9,090 nt of DNA, taken from positions 1-9,090 of the forward strand of contig JACUUW010000069.1 in the NCBI GenBank assembly GCA_014859075.1. Reading direction: 5' to 3'. The translations under genes and the position numbers were made by a program. Shown in pieces: positions 1-5,547 of the stretch. How positions within the stretch are numbered: position 1 is the stretch's first letter; each line of letters begins with the position of its first letter. This stretch comes from Desulforudis sp. (GTDB taxonomy: Bacteria > Bacillota > Desulfotomaculia > Desulfotomaculales > Desulforudaceae). Below the pieces are notes generated by a model. The model saw only the letters and a program-made list of their open reading frames with translations. It was not told the DNA's origin and searched no databases.

Positions 1-1033
1 TGCCCGTCACCGCGGCGATCGCCCGGGCCAGGCCGAGCGTGCCGCCCTCGAAGCCGGGCGCTTCAAAAAGACCCACCGGACCGTTCCAAAACACGGTCCG
101 CCCCGACATAAGTTTCTCCTCAAAAAGACGCAGGGTCTCCGGGCCGATGTCGAAAGCCGCCCAGCCCACGGGGACTCCCCGGTCCACCGGCACGGTGATG
201 CGTTCGTCCGCCCGTTCCCGATCCGGGGCAACCACCAGATCGACCGGCAGTATCACCTTGCCGTCCGGTCCGGCCTTCTCCAGCAGGGTCCGGGCCACGT
301 CGAGCTTGTCGGCCTCCATCAGGGAGGCCTGCAGGTCGCAGCCGTGGGCCGCCAGAAAGGTATTGGCCATCCCCCCGCCGATCAAGAGGCAATCGGCCTT
401 TTCGATCAGCTGTTCCAGGACGCCGATCTTGTCCGAAATCTTGGCGCCCCCGATCACGGCCAGAAACGGCCGTTCGGGGTCGGCCAGCAGTCGCCCCAGA
501 GTCTCCAGTTCTTTTTCCATCAGGAATCCGGCCACCGCCGGCAGGTGGGTGGCGATACCGACCGTGGAGGCGTGGGCCCGGTGGGCGGCGCCGAAAGCGT
601 CGTTGACGTACAGATCGGCCAGGGCGGCCTGCCGCGCGGCGAAGGTGGGGTCGTTACGTTCCTCTTCGGGGTAGAAACGGACGTTTTCCAACAGCAGCAC
701 GGCGCCGGGAACCAGTGCCCCGGCGGCCGCCGCGGCCTCCGGACCCACGGCCTCGGCGGAAAAATGCACTTCCCGCCCGAGTATTTCGCCCAGCTTACGG
801 GCCACCGGCCGCAGGCTGAACCGCTCGTCGCGCCTGCCTTTCGGCCGCCCCAGGTGCGAAGCGAGGATGACGGCCGCCCCACGCACCAGCAGGTATTCGA
901 TGGTGGGCAGGACGGCCCGGATCCGGGTATCGTCGGTCACGTTTCCCTGGGCATCGATCGGGACGTTGAAGTCGACCCGGACGAAGACCTTTTTGCCCTT
1001 GACTTTCACGTCCCGCAGCGTCTTCTTTCTCAA
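1..1033 (-). CDS. pgk: Phosphoglycerate kinase, C-terminus cut off by window edge
   Basis: Cytosolic glycolytic enzyme that transfers phosphate between 1,3-bisphosphoglycerate and ADP, giving 3-phosphoglycerate and ATP. About 344 residues are visible; the family is usually near 395, so roughly 50 C-terminal residues lie beyond the left edge. In order: the family signature RVDFNVP (19-25), substrate-binding SHLGRP (59-64), LENVRF (115-120), NDAFGAAHRAHAS (144-156), GGAKISDK (195-202) and WNGPVGLFE (316-324). I chose the TTG at 1033 because GGAGGG at 1041-1046 lies 7 bases before it. An in-frame ATG at 1048 would add five residues, but it lacks a ribosome binding site and would place the GGAGGG inside the gene. 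It follows gap by 70 bases with no terminator between them, so the two are almost certainly co-transcribed. No substitution is seen in the visible active-site motifs. Confidence 0.96.
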   Translation of the reverse strand, partial: MRKKTLRDVKVKGKKVFVRVDFNVPIDAQGNVTDDTRIRAVLPTIEYLLVRGAAVILASHLGRPKGRRDERFSLRPVARKLGEILGREVHFSAEAVGPEAAAAAGALVPGAVLLLENVRFYPEEERNDPTFAARQAALADLYVNDAFGAAHRAHASTVGIATHLPAVAGFLMEKELETLGRLLADPERPFLAVIGGAKISDKIGVLEQLIEKADCLLIGGGMANTFLAAHGCDLQASLMEADKLDVARTLLEKAGPDGKVILPVDLVVAPDRERADERITVPVDRGVPVGWAAFDIGPETLRLFEEKLMSGRTVFWNGPVGLFEAPGFEGGTLGLARAIAAVTG

Positions 1034-1103
1034 TGGCCTTCCCTCCATAAAATCTGTTTCGGAGTGCACGGAGGCGGCCGTTCAACTTGGTTCCAACCCG
1101 GTC

Positions 1104-2135
1104 TTACAACCCTTTGGCCCCCATGTAGGCGGCCAGGTCCAGCACCCGCATCGAGTAACCCCACTCGTTGTCGTACCAGGCCACCACGCGCACCATGCTG
1201 CCGCCGAGCACCATGGTCGACAAGCCGTCGACGGTCGCCGAATGGGGGTCGCCATTGTAATCCGAGGACACCAGGGGCAGTTCCTGATAGGCCAGAATAC
1301 CCTTCAGTTCACCCTCAGCCGCCTCGCGCAGGGCGGCGTTGACCTCTTCTTTCGTGGTCTCCCGCGCCAGTTCGGCAACCAGGTCCACCACCGATACGTT
1401 CGGCACCGGCACCCGGAGAGCGAAACCGTTGATGCGGCCCTCAAGCTCCGGCAGCACCAGACCGACCGCTTTGGCCGCCCCGGTGGTCGTCGGCACGACC
1501 GAAAGGGCGGCCGCCCGGCCCCGGCGCGGGTCCTTGTAAGGCATGTCCAGAAGCTGCTGGTCGTTGGTGTACGCGTGCACCGTGTTCATCAACGCCTTTT
1601 GGATTCCGAACCGCTCGTGCAGGACCTTGGCCACCGGCGCGAGGCAGTTGGTGGTGCAGGAGGCGTTGGACACGATGTGGTGGTTCCGGGGGTCATACAG
1701 CGCCTCGTTGACCCCCATGACGATGGTGATATCCTCGTTCTTGCCCGGGGCGGTGATGATCACTTTTTTGGCCCCGCCCTGGATATGGCCGGCGGCCCGG
1801 GTCGCGTCGCGGAAAACCCCGGTCGACTCGATGACGATGTCCGCACCCAGTTCACCCCAGGGAAGGGCGGCCGGGTCGCCCTCGGCCGTGACTTTTATCT
1901 CCTTGCCCCGGAAAAGGAAAACGTCCTTCTTCGCCCCCAATTCCTGCTGTAAACGACCGTGTACCGAATCGTAGACGAGACTCTGCAGCAGGGTTTCCGC
2001 ATATTCCGGCGTAACCGCGACCCGTCGGGACCTGTGGTTCACCCCGACGACCTCCAAATCTTCCCGGGCCAGGGCCGCCCGCAATACCAACCTCCCGATC
2101 CGGCCGAAACCGTTGATCCCCAACCTGAGTGCCAT
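1104..2135 (-). CDS. gap: Type I glyceraldehyde-3-phosphate dehydrogenase with altered cofactor loop
   Basis: Oxidises and phosphorylates glyceraldehyde 3-phosphate to 1,3-bisphosphoglycerate with reduction of NAD(P)+, in the cytosol, supplying Pgk directly downstream. The 343-residue protein has the Rossmann motif INGFGRIGR (7-15), catalytic Cys160 in SNASCTTNC, His187 in TVHAYTND, the S-loop region PTTTGAAKA (215-223) and C-terminal WYDNEWGYS (320-328). After strand 2, where NAD-type enzymes usually read V-N-D, this one reads V-N-H-R-S-R-R (32-38), and the stretch up to YDSVHG is about 8 residues longer than in typical bacterial GapA. The acidic residue that normally selects NAD is therefore gone and several arginines are present, which raises the possibility of NADP use. 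However, the M-P at 198-199 still resembles the L-P pair of NAD enzymes. The ATG at 2135 has AAGGAG at 2145-2150, 9 bases upstream. It has its own candidate promoter, and no CggR-type repressor gene precedes it. Confidence 0.96.
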   Translation of the reverse strand: MALRLGINGFGRIGRLVLRAALAREDLEVVGVNHRSRRVAVTPEYAETLLQSLVYDSVHGRLQQELGAKKDVFLFRGKEIKVTAEGDPAALPWGELGADIVIESTGVFRDATRAAGHIQGGAKKVIITAPGKNEDITIVMGVNEALYDPRNHHIVSNASCTTNCLAPVAKVLHERFGIQKALMNTVHAYTNDQQLLDMPYKDPRRGRAAALSVVPTTTGAAKAVGLVLPELEGRINGFALRVPVPNVSVVDLVAELARETTKEEVNAALREAAEGELKGILAYQELPLVSSDYNGDPHSATVDGLSTMVLGGSMVRVVAWYDNEWGYSMRVLDLAAYMGAKGL

Positions 2136-2152
2136 AAACGCCCACTCCTTCC

Positions 2153-2188
2153 CTAGTATGAGTTATCTCTACCCACATGATTCCTCAT
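2153..2188 (-). other. Possible 11-codon leader ORF upstream of gap (speculative)
   Basis: Inside the predicted gap leader, an ATG at 2188 opens a reading frame of 11 codons (MRNHVGRDNSY) that ends with TAG at 2153-2155, immediately after which the gap ribosome binding site begins. An AGGA/GAGG sequence precedes the ATG, but by only 3-4 bases, which is tight. The ATG and its Shine-Dalgarno-like bases come from the tandem 10-base repeat at this place. The position would suit translational coupling with gap, but an ORF of this length is easily a chance product. I do not regard it as an established gene. Confidence 0.15.
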
Positions 2189-2197
2189 GATTCCTCA
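2176..2197. repeat. Tandem 10-base direct repeat in gap leader
   Basis: CATGATTCCT occurs twice head to tail at 2176-2185 and 2186-2195, followed by CA. On the transcribed strand each unit reads AGGAATCATG, a Shine-Dalgarno-like core followed by an ATG. It lies in the 5' untranslated region of gap, about 40-60 bases before the start codon. It could be a recent slippage duplication or a protein or RNA control site; the sequence alone does not distinguish these. Confidence 0.6.
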
Positions 2198-2252
2198 ACA
2201 TGACAACGCGTCGGGGTTCTGCTTCCTGATCGGCAACCAGCAATTTGACCAC

Positions 2253-2261
2253 ATTATAACA
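2253..2261 (-). promoter_or_regulatory. Extended -10 promoter for gap-pgk
   Basis: On the minus strand the bases read TGTTATAAT: a perfect TATAAT hexamer preceded by the TG of an extended -10 element. No good -35 hexamer stands 16-18 bases upstream; that position holds the T-rich tail of the whiA terminator, which fits an extended -10 promoter that does not depend on -35. A transcript would start near 2246 and leave a leader of roughly 110 bases before the gap ATG. This makes gap-pgk a transcription unit separable from whiA. Confidence 0.6.
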
Positions 2262-2270
2262 GGCGCCATA

Positions 2271-2293
2271 GTAAAAAAATAACCCCTACGGGG
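2271..2293 (-). terminator. Weak intrinsic terminator after whiA
   Basis: Only three bases past the whiA stop codon, the minus strand reads CCCC-GTA-GGGG followed by TTATTTTTTT. The stem is only four G-C pairs with a three-base loop, so it is short for a terminator, but the T-tract is good and the placement directly after the gene is typical. Read-through from whiA into gap would be expected. Confidence 0.45.
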
Positions 2294-2296
2294 AAA

Positions 2297-3247
2297 TTAG
2301 TGTCCAACTCCTTTACGGGATTGAGCGGTTAGAATATTATGGGCGATGCTTTCGAGCTTCCGCAGGCGGTGATTAACGCAGGATTTGCTAAGGGGAGGTT
2401 GGGCCATTTCACCCAGCTCGCGCAGGCTGATTTCCGGATTCTGCAAGCGCAGCCGGGCCACCTGCCGCAGGGGCGGGGAAAGTCCGTCCAGACCGATGGA
2501 CTCGACCACCATGCGGATGCTTTCCTCCTGGCGCACCCCGGCCAGCACCGTCTTGCTCAGGTTGGCCGTGTCGCAGTTCACCAGGCGGTTGACCTGGTTC
2601 CGCATCCCCTTGTAAATGCGTGCGTTCTCAAAACGCAGCAACGCCGAGTGGGCGCCCATCAGGACCAAAGCCGCCGCCAGCTGCTCCCCGTCCTTGATGT
2701 AAACCACCCACGCGCGCTTGCGCGCGGAAAAGCGGCCGTCCAGTCCCAGCTTCTGCATGAGCTCCGACAGGTCGGCCGCCGACTGCCGTGCGGTTACCGT
2801 GATCTCAAGGTGATACGCCCCCCGGGGACTGGAAACCGACCCCCGGGCCAAGAACGCCCCCCGGAGGTACGCCCGGCGGCAGCATTGTCTTCGGACCAAG
2901 TCCCGCTTCAGGCCGGACCGGGGCCTGCCGGAGGCGTTGACCAGACCGAGCCGCATCAGGGCCGGCCGCAGCCCGTCCTGTGCTTCGACCCGTACCAGGT
3001 ACTCGTTGTTCTTCTTCAACCGGGTCTTGCGGCGGATTTCCACCTGGGCCGAGAGCCCGAAAACCGTCTTCAGGCCCTTGAAAACCTTCCTGGCGATCGC
3101 CGCGTTCTCGGTCGTAATCAACAAACCATCCCCGGAAACCAGGCGCCCGTTGAACGCCAACAGCGCGGCCAGTTCGGCCGCTTGACAGCAAGGCCACCCC
3201 TGGATCCGGGCCAATTCGTCCTTGGTCTGGACTGAGAATGATGACAC
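2297..3247 (-). CDS. whiA: DNA-binding protein WhiA
   Basis: WhiA is a Gram-positive transcription factor; in Streptomyces it controls sporulation septation together with WhiB, and in Bacillus it affects cell division and chromosome segregation. The 316-residue product matches the family's usual length and has both parts: an N-terminal region related to LAGLIDADG homing endonucleases (about 20-210, with CCQAAELAALLAF at 20-32 and AYLRGAFLARGSV at 126-138) and a C-terminal helix-turn-helix region (about 225-305) ending in SLRELGEM (274-281) and KSCVNHRLRKLE (288-299). The N-terminal part is not expected to be a working nuclease, as in the rest of the family. The GTG at 3247 has GAGGAG at 3257-3262, 9 bases upstream; the nearby ATG at 3252 is out of frame. 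It lies 133 bases after rapZ, and yvcK, usually found between them, is missing here. The function in this organism is inferred from the family. Confidence 0.96.
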   Translation of the reverse strand: MSSFSVQTKDELARIQGWPCCQAAELAALLAFNGRLVSGDGLLITTENAAIARKVFKGLKTVFGLSAQVEIRRKTRLKKNNEYLVRVEAQDGLRPALMRLGLVNASGRPRSGLKRDLVRRQCCRRAYLRGAFLARGSVSSPRGAYHLEITVTARQSAADLSELMQKLGLDGRFSARKRAWVVYIKDGEQLAAALVLMGAHSALLRFENARIYKGMRNQVNRLVNCDTANLSKTVLAGVRQEESIRMVVESIGLDGLSPPLRQVARLRLQNPEISLRELGEMAQPPLSKSCVNHRLRKLESIAHNILTAQSRKGVGH

Positions 3248-3270
3248 GCCATCTCACTCCTCGGCGGGGT

Positions 3271-3284
3271 TTATGCCGGCATAA
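3271..3284. promoter_or_regulatory. Perfect 14-base palindrome upstream of whiA
   Basis: TTATGCCGGCATAA is its own reverse complement over all 14 bases and ends about 9 bases before the whiA ribosome binding site. With no loop bases it suits a dimeric protein operator better than an RNA hairpin. I do not recognise it as the site of a known regulator. Confidence 0.4.
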
Positions 3285-3324
3285 CAGGTTTTGGGTACGG
3301 TTATTATTCCCCGGCGACGGAGTG

Positions 3325-3358
3325 CCGGGTACCAGTTGTACTTTACCGGCAACCAGTT
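3325..3358. repeat. Pair of 13-base direct repeats, 21-base period
   Basis: CCGGGTACCAGTT (3325-3337) and CCGGCAACCAGTT (3346-3358) match at 11 of 13 positions. They start 21 bases apart, about two helical turns, a spacing that would put two bound proteins on the same face of the DNA. The core CGGCAACCAG of the second copy is also present in the gap leader at 2231-2240, but also once inside the gap coding region (1373-1382), so it may be a common local word. Confidence 0.4.
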
Positions 3359-3380
3359 GGGTATATGACTGGCAGTCGGC

Positions 3381-4256
3381 CTAGGGGTTGCTGTCCCGGC
3401 CCAAATCCCGGTGCCGTACCGCAATCCGGTGTTTATGCTCCCGCAGCCGCTCACCCAGCCAATCGGCCAGGGCCACCGAGCGGTGTTTCCCCCCGGTACA
3501 CCCGATGGCCAGCGTCAGGGTGGTCTTGCCCTCCCGGATGTACTGGGGGATCAGGAAATCGAAAAGGCTCTCCAGGCGCGACAAGAATTCGTGCGTGGTC
3601 GGCGAGTCGAATACGTATTTTTTGACGGGCTCGTCGAGGCCGGTCAGCGGCTGCAGCTCCGGGACGTAGTGGGGATTGGGCAGGAATCGGACGTCGATGA
3701 CCAGGTCGGCGTCCAGGGGAATACCGTACTTATAACCGAAGGAGACGTTGGTGATCGCCAGGCGCTCCTGATCACCGTTCCCACCGTAAAGATTGGTGAT
3801 CTCCTGTTTCAACTGCGCTACCGAAAAGTTGGAAGTATCGATGATCTTATGCGCCAGGCCCCGCATTTCCCGAAGGGCCTGCCGCTCGTCCTCGATACCC
3901 TCCACGATTTCCCCGGCGGGCTTCAGCGGGTGCGGCCGCCGCGATTCCTTGAAGCGGCGCACCAGGGTCTCGTTGGACGCCTCCAGGTAGAGGATCTCGT
4001 ACCGCACACCCTGCTTCTCCAGGTCATCCAGCACGTCCAGGACCTTGTTGAAGAACTCCCCGCCCCGGATGTCGACCACCAGGGCGATCCGCTCGATTCT
4101 GCCCGTGGTTTGGGCGCAGAGTTCGGCGAACTTGGGGATCAGCTTTGGGGGCAGGTTGTCCACGCAAAAGAACCCCAGATCCTCAAGGCACCTGACGGCC
4201 TGGGTTTTCCCCGCGCCCGACATCCCGGTAACAATCAGCAGTCTCGTCGCCGCCAT
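3381..4256 (-). CDS. rapZ: RapZ/YvcJ-family nucleotide-binding protein
   Basis: Members bind and hydrolyse ATP or GTP. In E. coli RapZ is an RNase adaptor that delivers the GlmZ small RNA to RNase E and so sets glucosamine-6-phosphate synthase levels; in Bacillus YvcJ is linked to competence. About 291 residues, the normal family size. Visible: Walker A GMSGAGKT (11-18), the conserved VDNLPP segment (32-37), a Walker B-like VVDIRGG (60-66), and the C-terminal domain with DVRFLPNPHY (188-197), GCTGGKHRSV (252-261) and a closing HRD (282-284). I prefer the ATG at 4256, giving MAATRLLIVTGMSG, because an AGGA lies 10 bases before it. A TTG at 4262 would add two residues and sits too close to that AGGA. 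Only 12 bases separate it from the isomerase stop codon, so they share a transcript. The RNA-binding role is proven in enterobacteria, not in this lineage. Confidence 0.95.
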   Translation of the reverse strand: MAATRLLIVTGMSGAGKTQAVRCLEDLGFFCVDNLPPKLIPKFAELCAQTTGRIERIALVVDIRGGEFFNKVLDVLDDLEKQGVRYEILYLEASNETLVRRFKESRRPHPLKPAGEIVEGIEDERQALREMRGLAHKIIDTSNFSVAQLKQEITNLYGGNGDQERLAITNVSFGYKYGIPLDADLVIDVRFLPNPHYVPELQPLTGLDEPVKKYVFDSPTTHEFLSRLESLFDFLIPQYIREGKTTLTLAIGCTGGKHRSVALADWLGERLREHKHRIAVRHRDLGRDSNP

Positions 4257-4268
4257 CCGCAACCATTC

Positions 4269-5333
4269 CTATTCGTGTTTGGCCAGTTCGTTCTTCAGGA
4301 AGTCGATCACCTGGACCGGGCCCGGATCGATCCCGGCCAGGGCCGCCAAGTACATGCTAGCGTAGTCACCCAGATAAATCAAGGAATACACCCGGGCCAA
4401 CCCGGTCGGGCCCGAGGAATCGACTTCGGTCCAGCCGGCGGCCTTCTTGACCATTTCGCGGGTGACCTTCATCCGGAGCCGTACCCGGGGGTGATCCTGC
4501 TCGTCCCGGAGCACGATCAGCCAGATGCGGCCCAGGAGGTCCTCCGGCTGTTCAAACCCGACGACCTCGTTGTGGTTCAGTTCGGGGAACACATTCCAGT
4601 AGGCCGGCGCCTTGGCGTTCTCGTTGAACTGCCCCTTCCAGCGCTGGGCGACGACCTCGGTCGTGCCCGTGGCGCCCCAGATCACCGGCAGCCGGTGCTG
4701 CAGGTTGGCCGCCAACTGTTTAGCGGGGTTGTCGCGGGCCGGGGTCTCGGGACCGTACCGGCCGCGCAGTTCCCGCAGGTGGGCGGAGACACCCGTCACT
4801 TCGGCCTCCATCCCGAACAGCAGGCCCAGCCGTTCCAGAATGCCGAGCATCGGGATGAACAGGTAGCCGGTAGCCGCCCGCGGCTGAATGCCGGTGGGGA
4901 TCCGGACGACCGGCACCCCGTCGTCGGCGGCGCGCCGGCCCAGCTCGCCCCCGGTGGTGATCGCGACGACAGTCGTCCCCCGCTCCCGGGCCGCCCCGTA
5001 CGCGCTCAGGGTCTCCTCGGTGTTGCCGGAGTAGCTCACGGCAAAGACCAGCGTCTCCCGGTTCACAAACCACGGCAGGGTATAGTCCCGGTTTACCAGC
5101 ACCGGGATGCCCAGCTTGTCGGCGGCGAACACTCTGAGGAGGTCTCCGCCGATGGCCGAGCCGCCCAACCCGGTAACCAGCAGATGCCGCCAGTCCGCGA
5201 TCTGCGGCAGTGGGGGGTCCTGGGCCAGGGACCAGGCCTGTGCACACTGTTCGGGTAGGTTCCAGGCCGCCTCCAGCATGCCGGCGGAATCCAGCTCCCG
5301 TAACGCCTTCACGTTGTCCAAATCAATACGCAT
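4269..5333 (-). CDS. Bifunctional phosphoglucose/phosphomannose isomerase (SIS domain)
   Basis: Interconverts glucose 6-phosphate or mannose 6-phosphate with fructose 6-phosphate. This is the compact PGI/PMI family of archaea and some bacteria, distinct from the larger classical Pgi. The 354-residue protein has two SIS domains: the first with LVTGLGGSAIGGD (52-64) and SYSGNTEET (100-108), the second starting near VIWGATGTTEV (217-227). Likely catalytic residues by comparison with the archaeal family are Glu238 in NENAK, His254 in LNHNE and the C-terminal Lys347 in FLKNEL. The ATG at 5333 has AAGGAGG at 5344-5350, 10 bases upstream. It comes immediately before rapZ and after the repeat-bearing spacer that follows the debranching enzyme, in a neighbourhood of sugar-phosphate genes, which supports a glycolytic role. 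Mannose activity cannot be judged from the sequence. Confidence 0.92.
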   Translation of the reverse strand: MRIDLDNVKALRELDSAGMLEAAWNLPEQCAQAWSLAQDPPLPQIADWRHLLVTGLGGSAIGGDLLRVFAADKLGIPVLVNRDYTLPWFVNRETLVFAVSYSGNTEETLSAYGAARERGTTVVAITTGGELGRRAADDGVPVVRIPTGIQPRAATGYLFIPMLGILERLGLLFGMEAEVTGVSAHLRELRGRYGPETPARDNPAKQLAANLQHRLPVIWGATGTTEVVAQRWKGQFNENAKAPAYWNVFPELNHNEVVGFEQPEDLLGRIWLIVLRDEQDHPRVRLRMKVTREMVKKAAGWTEVDSSGPTGLARVYSLIYLGDYASMYLAALAGIDPGPVQVIDFLKNELAKHE

Positions 5334-5394
5334 TCCTCATCCGCCTCCTTACAACAGGTTGAAAAAAATTGCTTTAGCACTCTCCCGCCTACCC

Positions 5395-5427
5395 TGCCAG
5401 AAAGGGGGACTGTCCCCCTTTCTGGCA
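5395..5427. repeat. Perfect 15-base-pair inverted repeat, REP-like
   Basis: The arms TGCCAGAAAGGGGGA (5395-5409) and its exact reverse complement (5413-5427) flank a three-base loop, so either strand can form a very stable hairpin. It lies between the debranching enzyme and the isomerase. No T-tract follows at once on the minus strand (a T-run appears about 27 bases later), so it is not a classical terminator. The GGGGGAC-loop-GTCCCCC form resembles palindromes dispersed in many genomes that are tied to REP-associated tyrosine transposases. That link is from memory and untested here. Confidence 0.8.
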
Positions 5428-5449
5428 CTCGGGGAACCCGGCTGCTAAA

Positions 5450-5517
5450 AAAGGGGTCAGGCACCTTTCTTAAAGGCACCTTTCTTAAAAGTTGCAGAAC
5501 AAAGGGGCGGGCACCTT
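5450..5517. repeat. Cluster of GGGGTCAGGCACCTTT-type REP-like repeats with tandem 15-base unit
   Basis: Three related pieces lie together. AAAGGGGTCAGGCACCTTT (5450-5468) is an imperfect palindrome with one mismatched pair and one G-T pair. AGGCACCTTTCTTAA occurs twice in tandem at 5459-5473 and 5474-5488. AAAGGGGCGGGCACCTT (5501-5517) is a variant of the first. Read on the minus strand, the first palindrome ends in CCCCTTTTTT, so it could serve as the terminator of the debranching-enzyme transcript. No transposase gene is present in the window; I read the cluster as a non-autonomous intergenic repeat. Confidence 0.7.
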
Positions 5518-5547
5518 GGGTATCACCTCTTTGTTGTTTCCACAAGG

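Larger units (their letters stand above)
3248..3380. other. Gene-free spacer between rapZ and whiA where yvcK is normally found
   Basis: This 133-base stretch has no credible reading frame. It holds a perfect palindrome (3271-3284), a possible short hairpin with CCCGGC/GCCGGG arms at 3310-3315 and 3324-3329, and a pair of 13-base direct repeats (3325-3358). No T-tract follows the hairpin, so I do not call a terminator, and I find no convincing -10/-35 pair. Nothing here resembles a remnant of YvcK, for instance its glycine-rich N-terminus. Confidence 0.6.
5334..5547. other. Gene-free spacer between debranching enzyme and isomerase
   Basis: About 214 bases with no supportable gene. They hold the 15-base-pair inverted repeat and the REP-like cluster listed separately, an A-run (5372-5378; a T-run on the minus strand) and, next to the isomerase, its ribosome binding site. 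No clear -10/-35 promoter for the isomerase-rapZ unit could be picked out. Frames crossing this stretch are only extensions of non-coding frames of the debranching gene. Confidence 0.7.

Noticed and set aside
344..1342. Plus-strand frame of 332 codons across pgk and the end of gap
   Set aside because: It lies antisense to well-conserved genes, is compositionally biased, and has no domain or ribosome binding site.
3310..3329. Hairpin with CCCGGC/GCCGGG arms as terminator of rapZ
   Set aside because: Only six base pairs with an eight-base loop and no T-tract on either strand.
3254..3454. Minus-strand 66-codon frame in the rapZ-whiA spacer, considered as a yvcK remnant or small gene
   Set aside because: About half of it overlaps rapZ in another frame, it has no YvcK-like glycine motif, and it stops inside the whiA ribosome-binding-site region. 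Nothing supports translation.
3411..5258. A 615-codon plus-strand open frame antisense to rapZ and the isomerase
   Set aside because: It runs opposite to two clearly conserved genes; its translation is proline-, glycine- and glutamine-rich with no recognisable domain. Long antisense frames are expected in GC-rich coding DNA.
5395..5427. The 15-bp inverted repeat as a classical rho-independent terminator
   Set aside because: The T-tract on the minus strand comes about 27 bases after the stem, not directly, and on the plus strand no T-tract follows. A REP-like element fits better.
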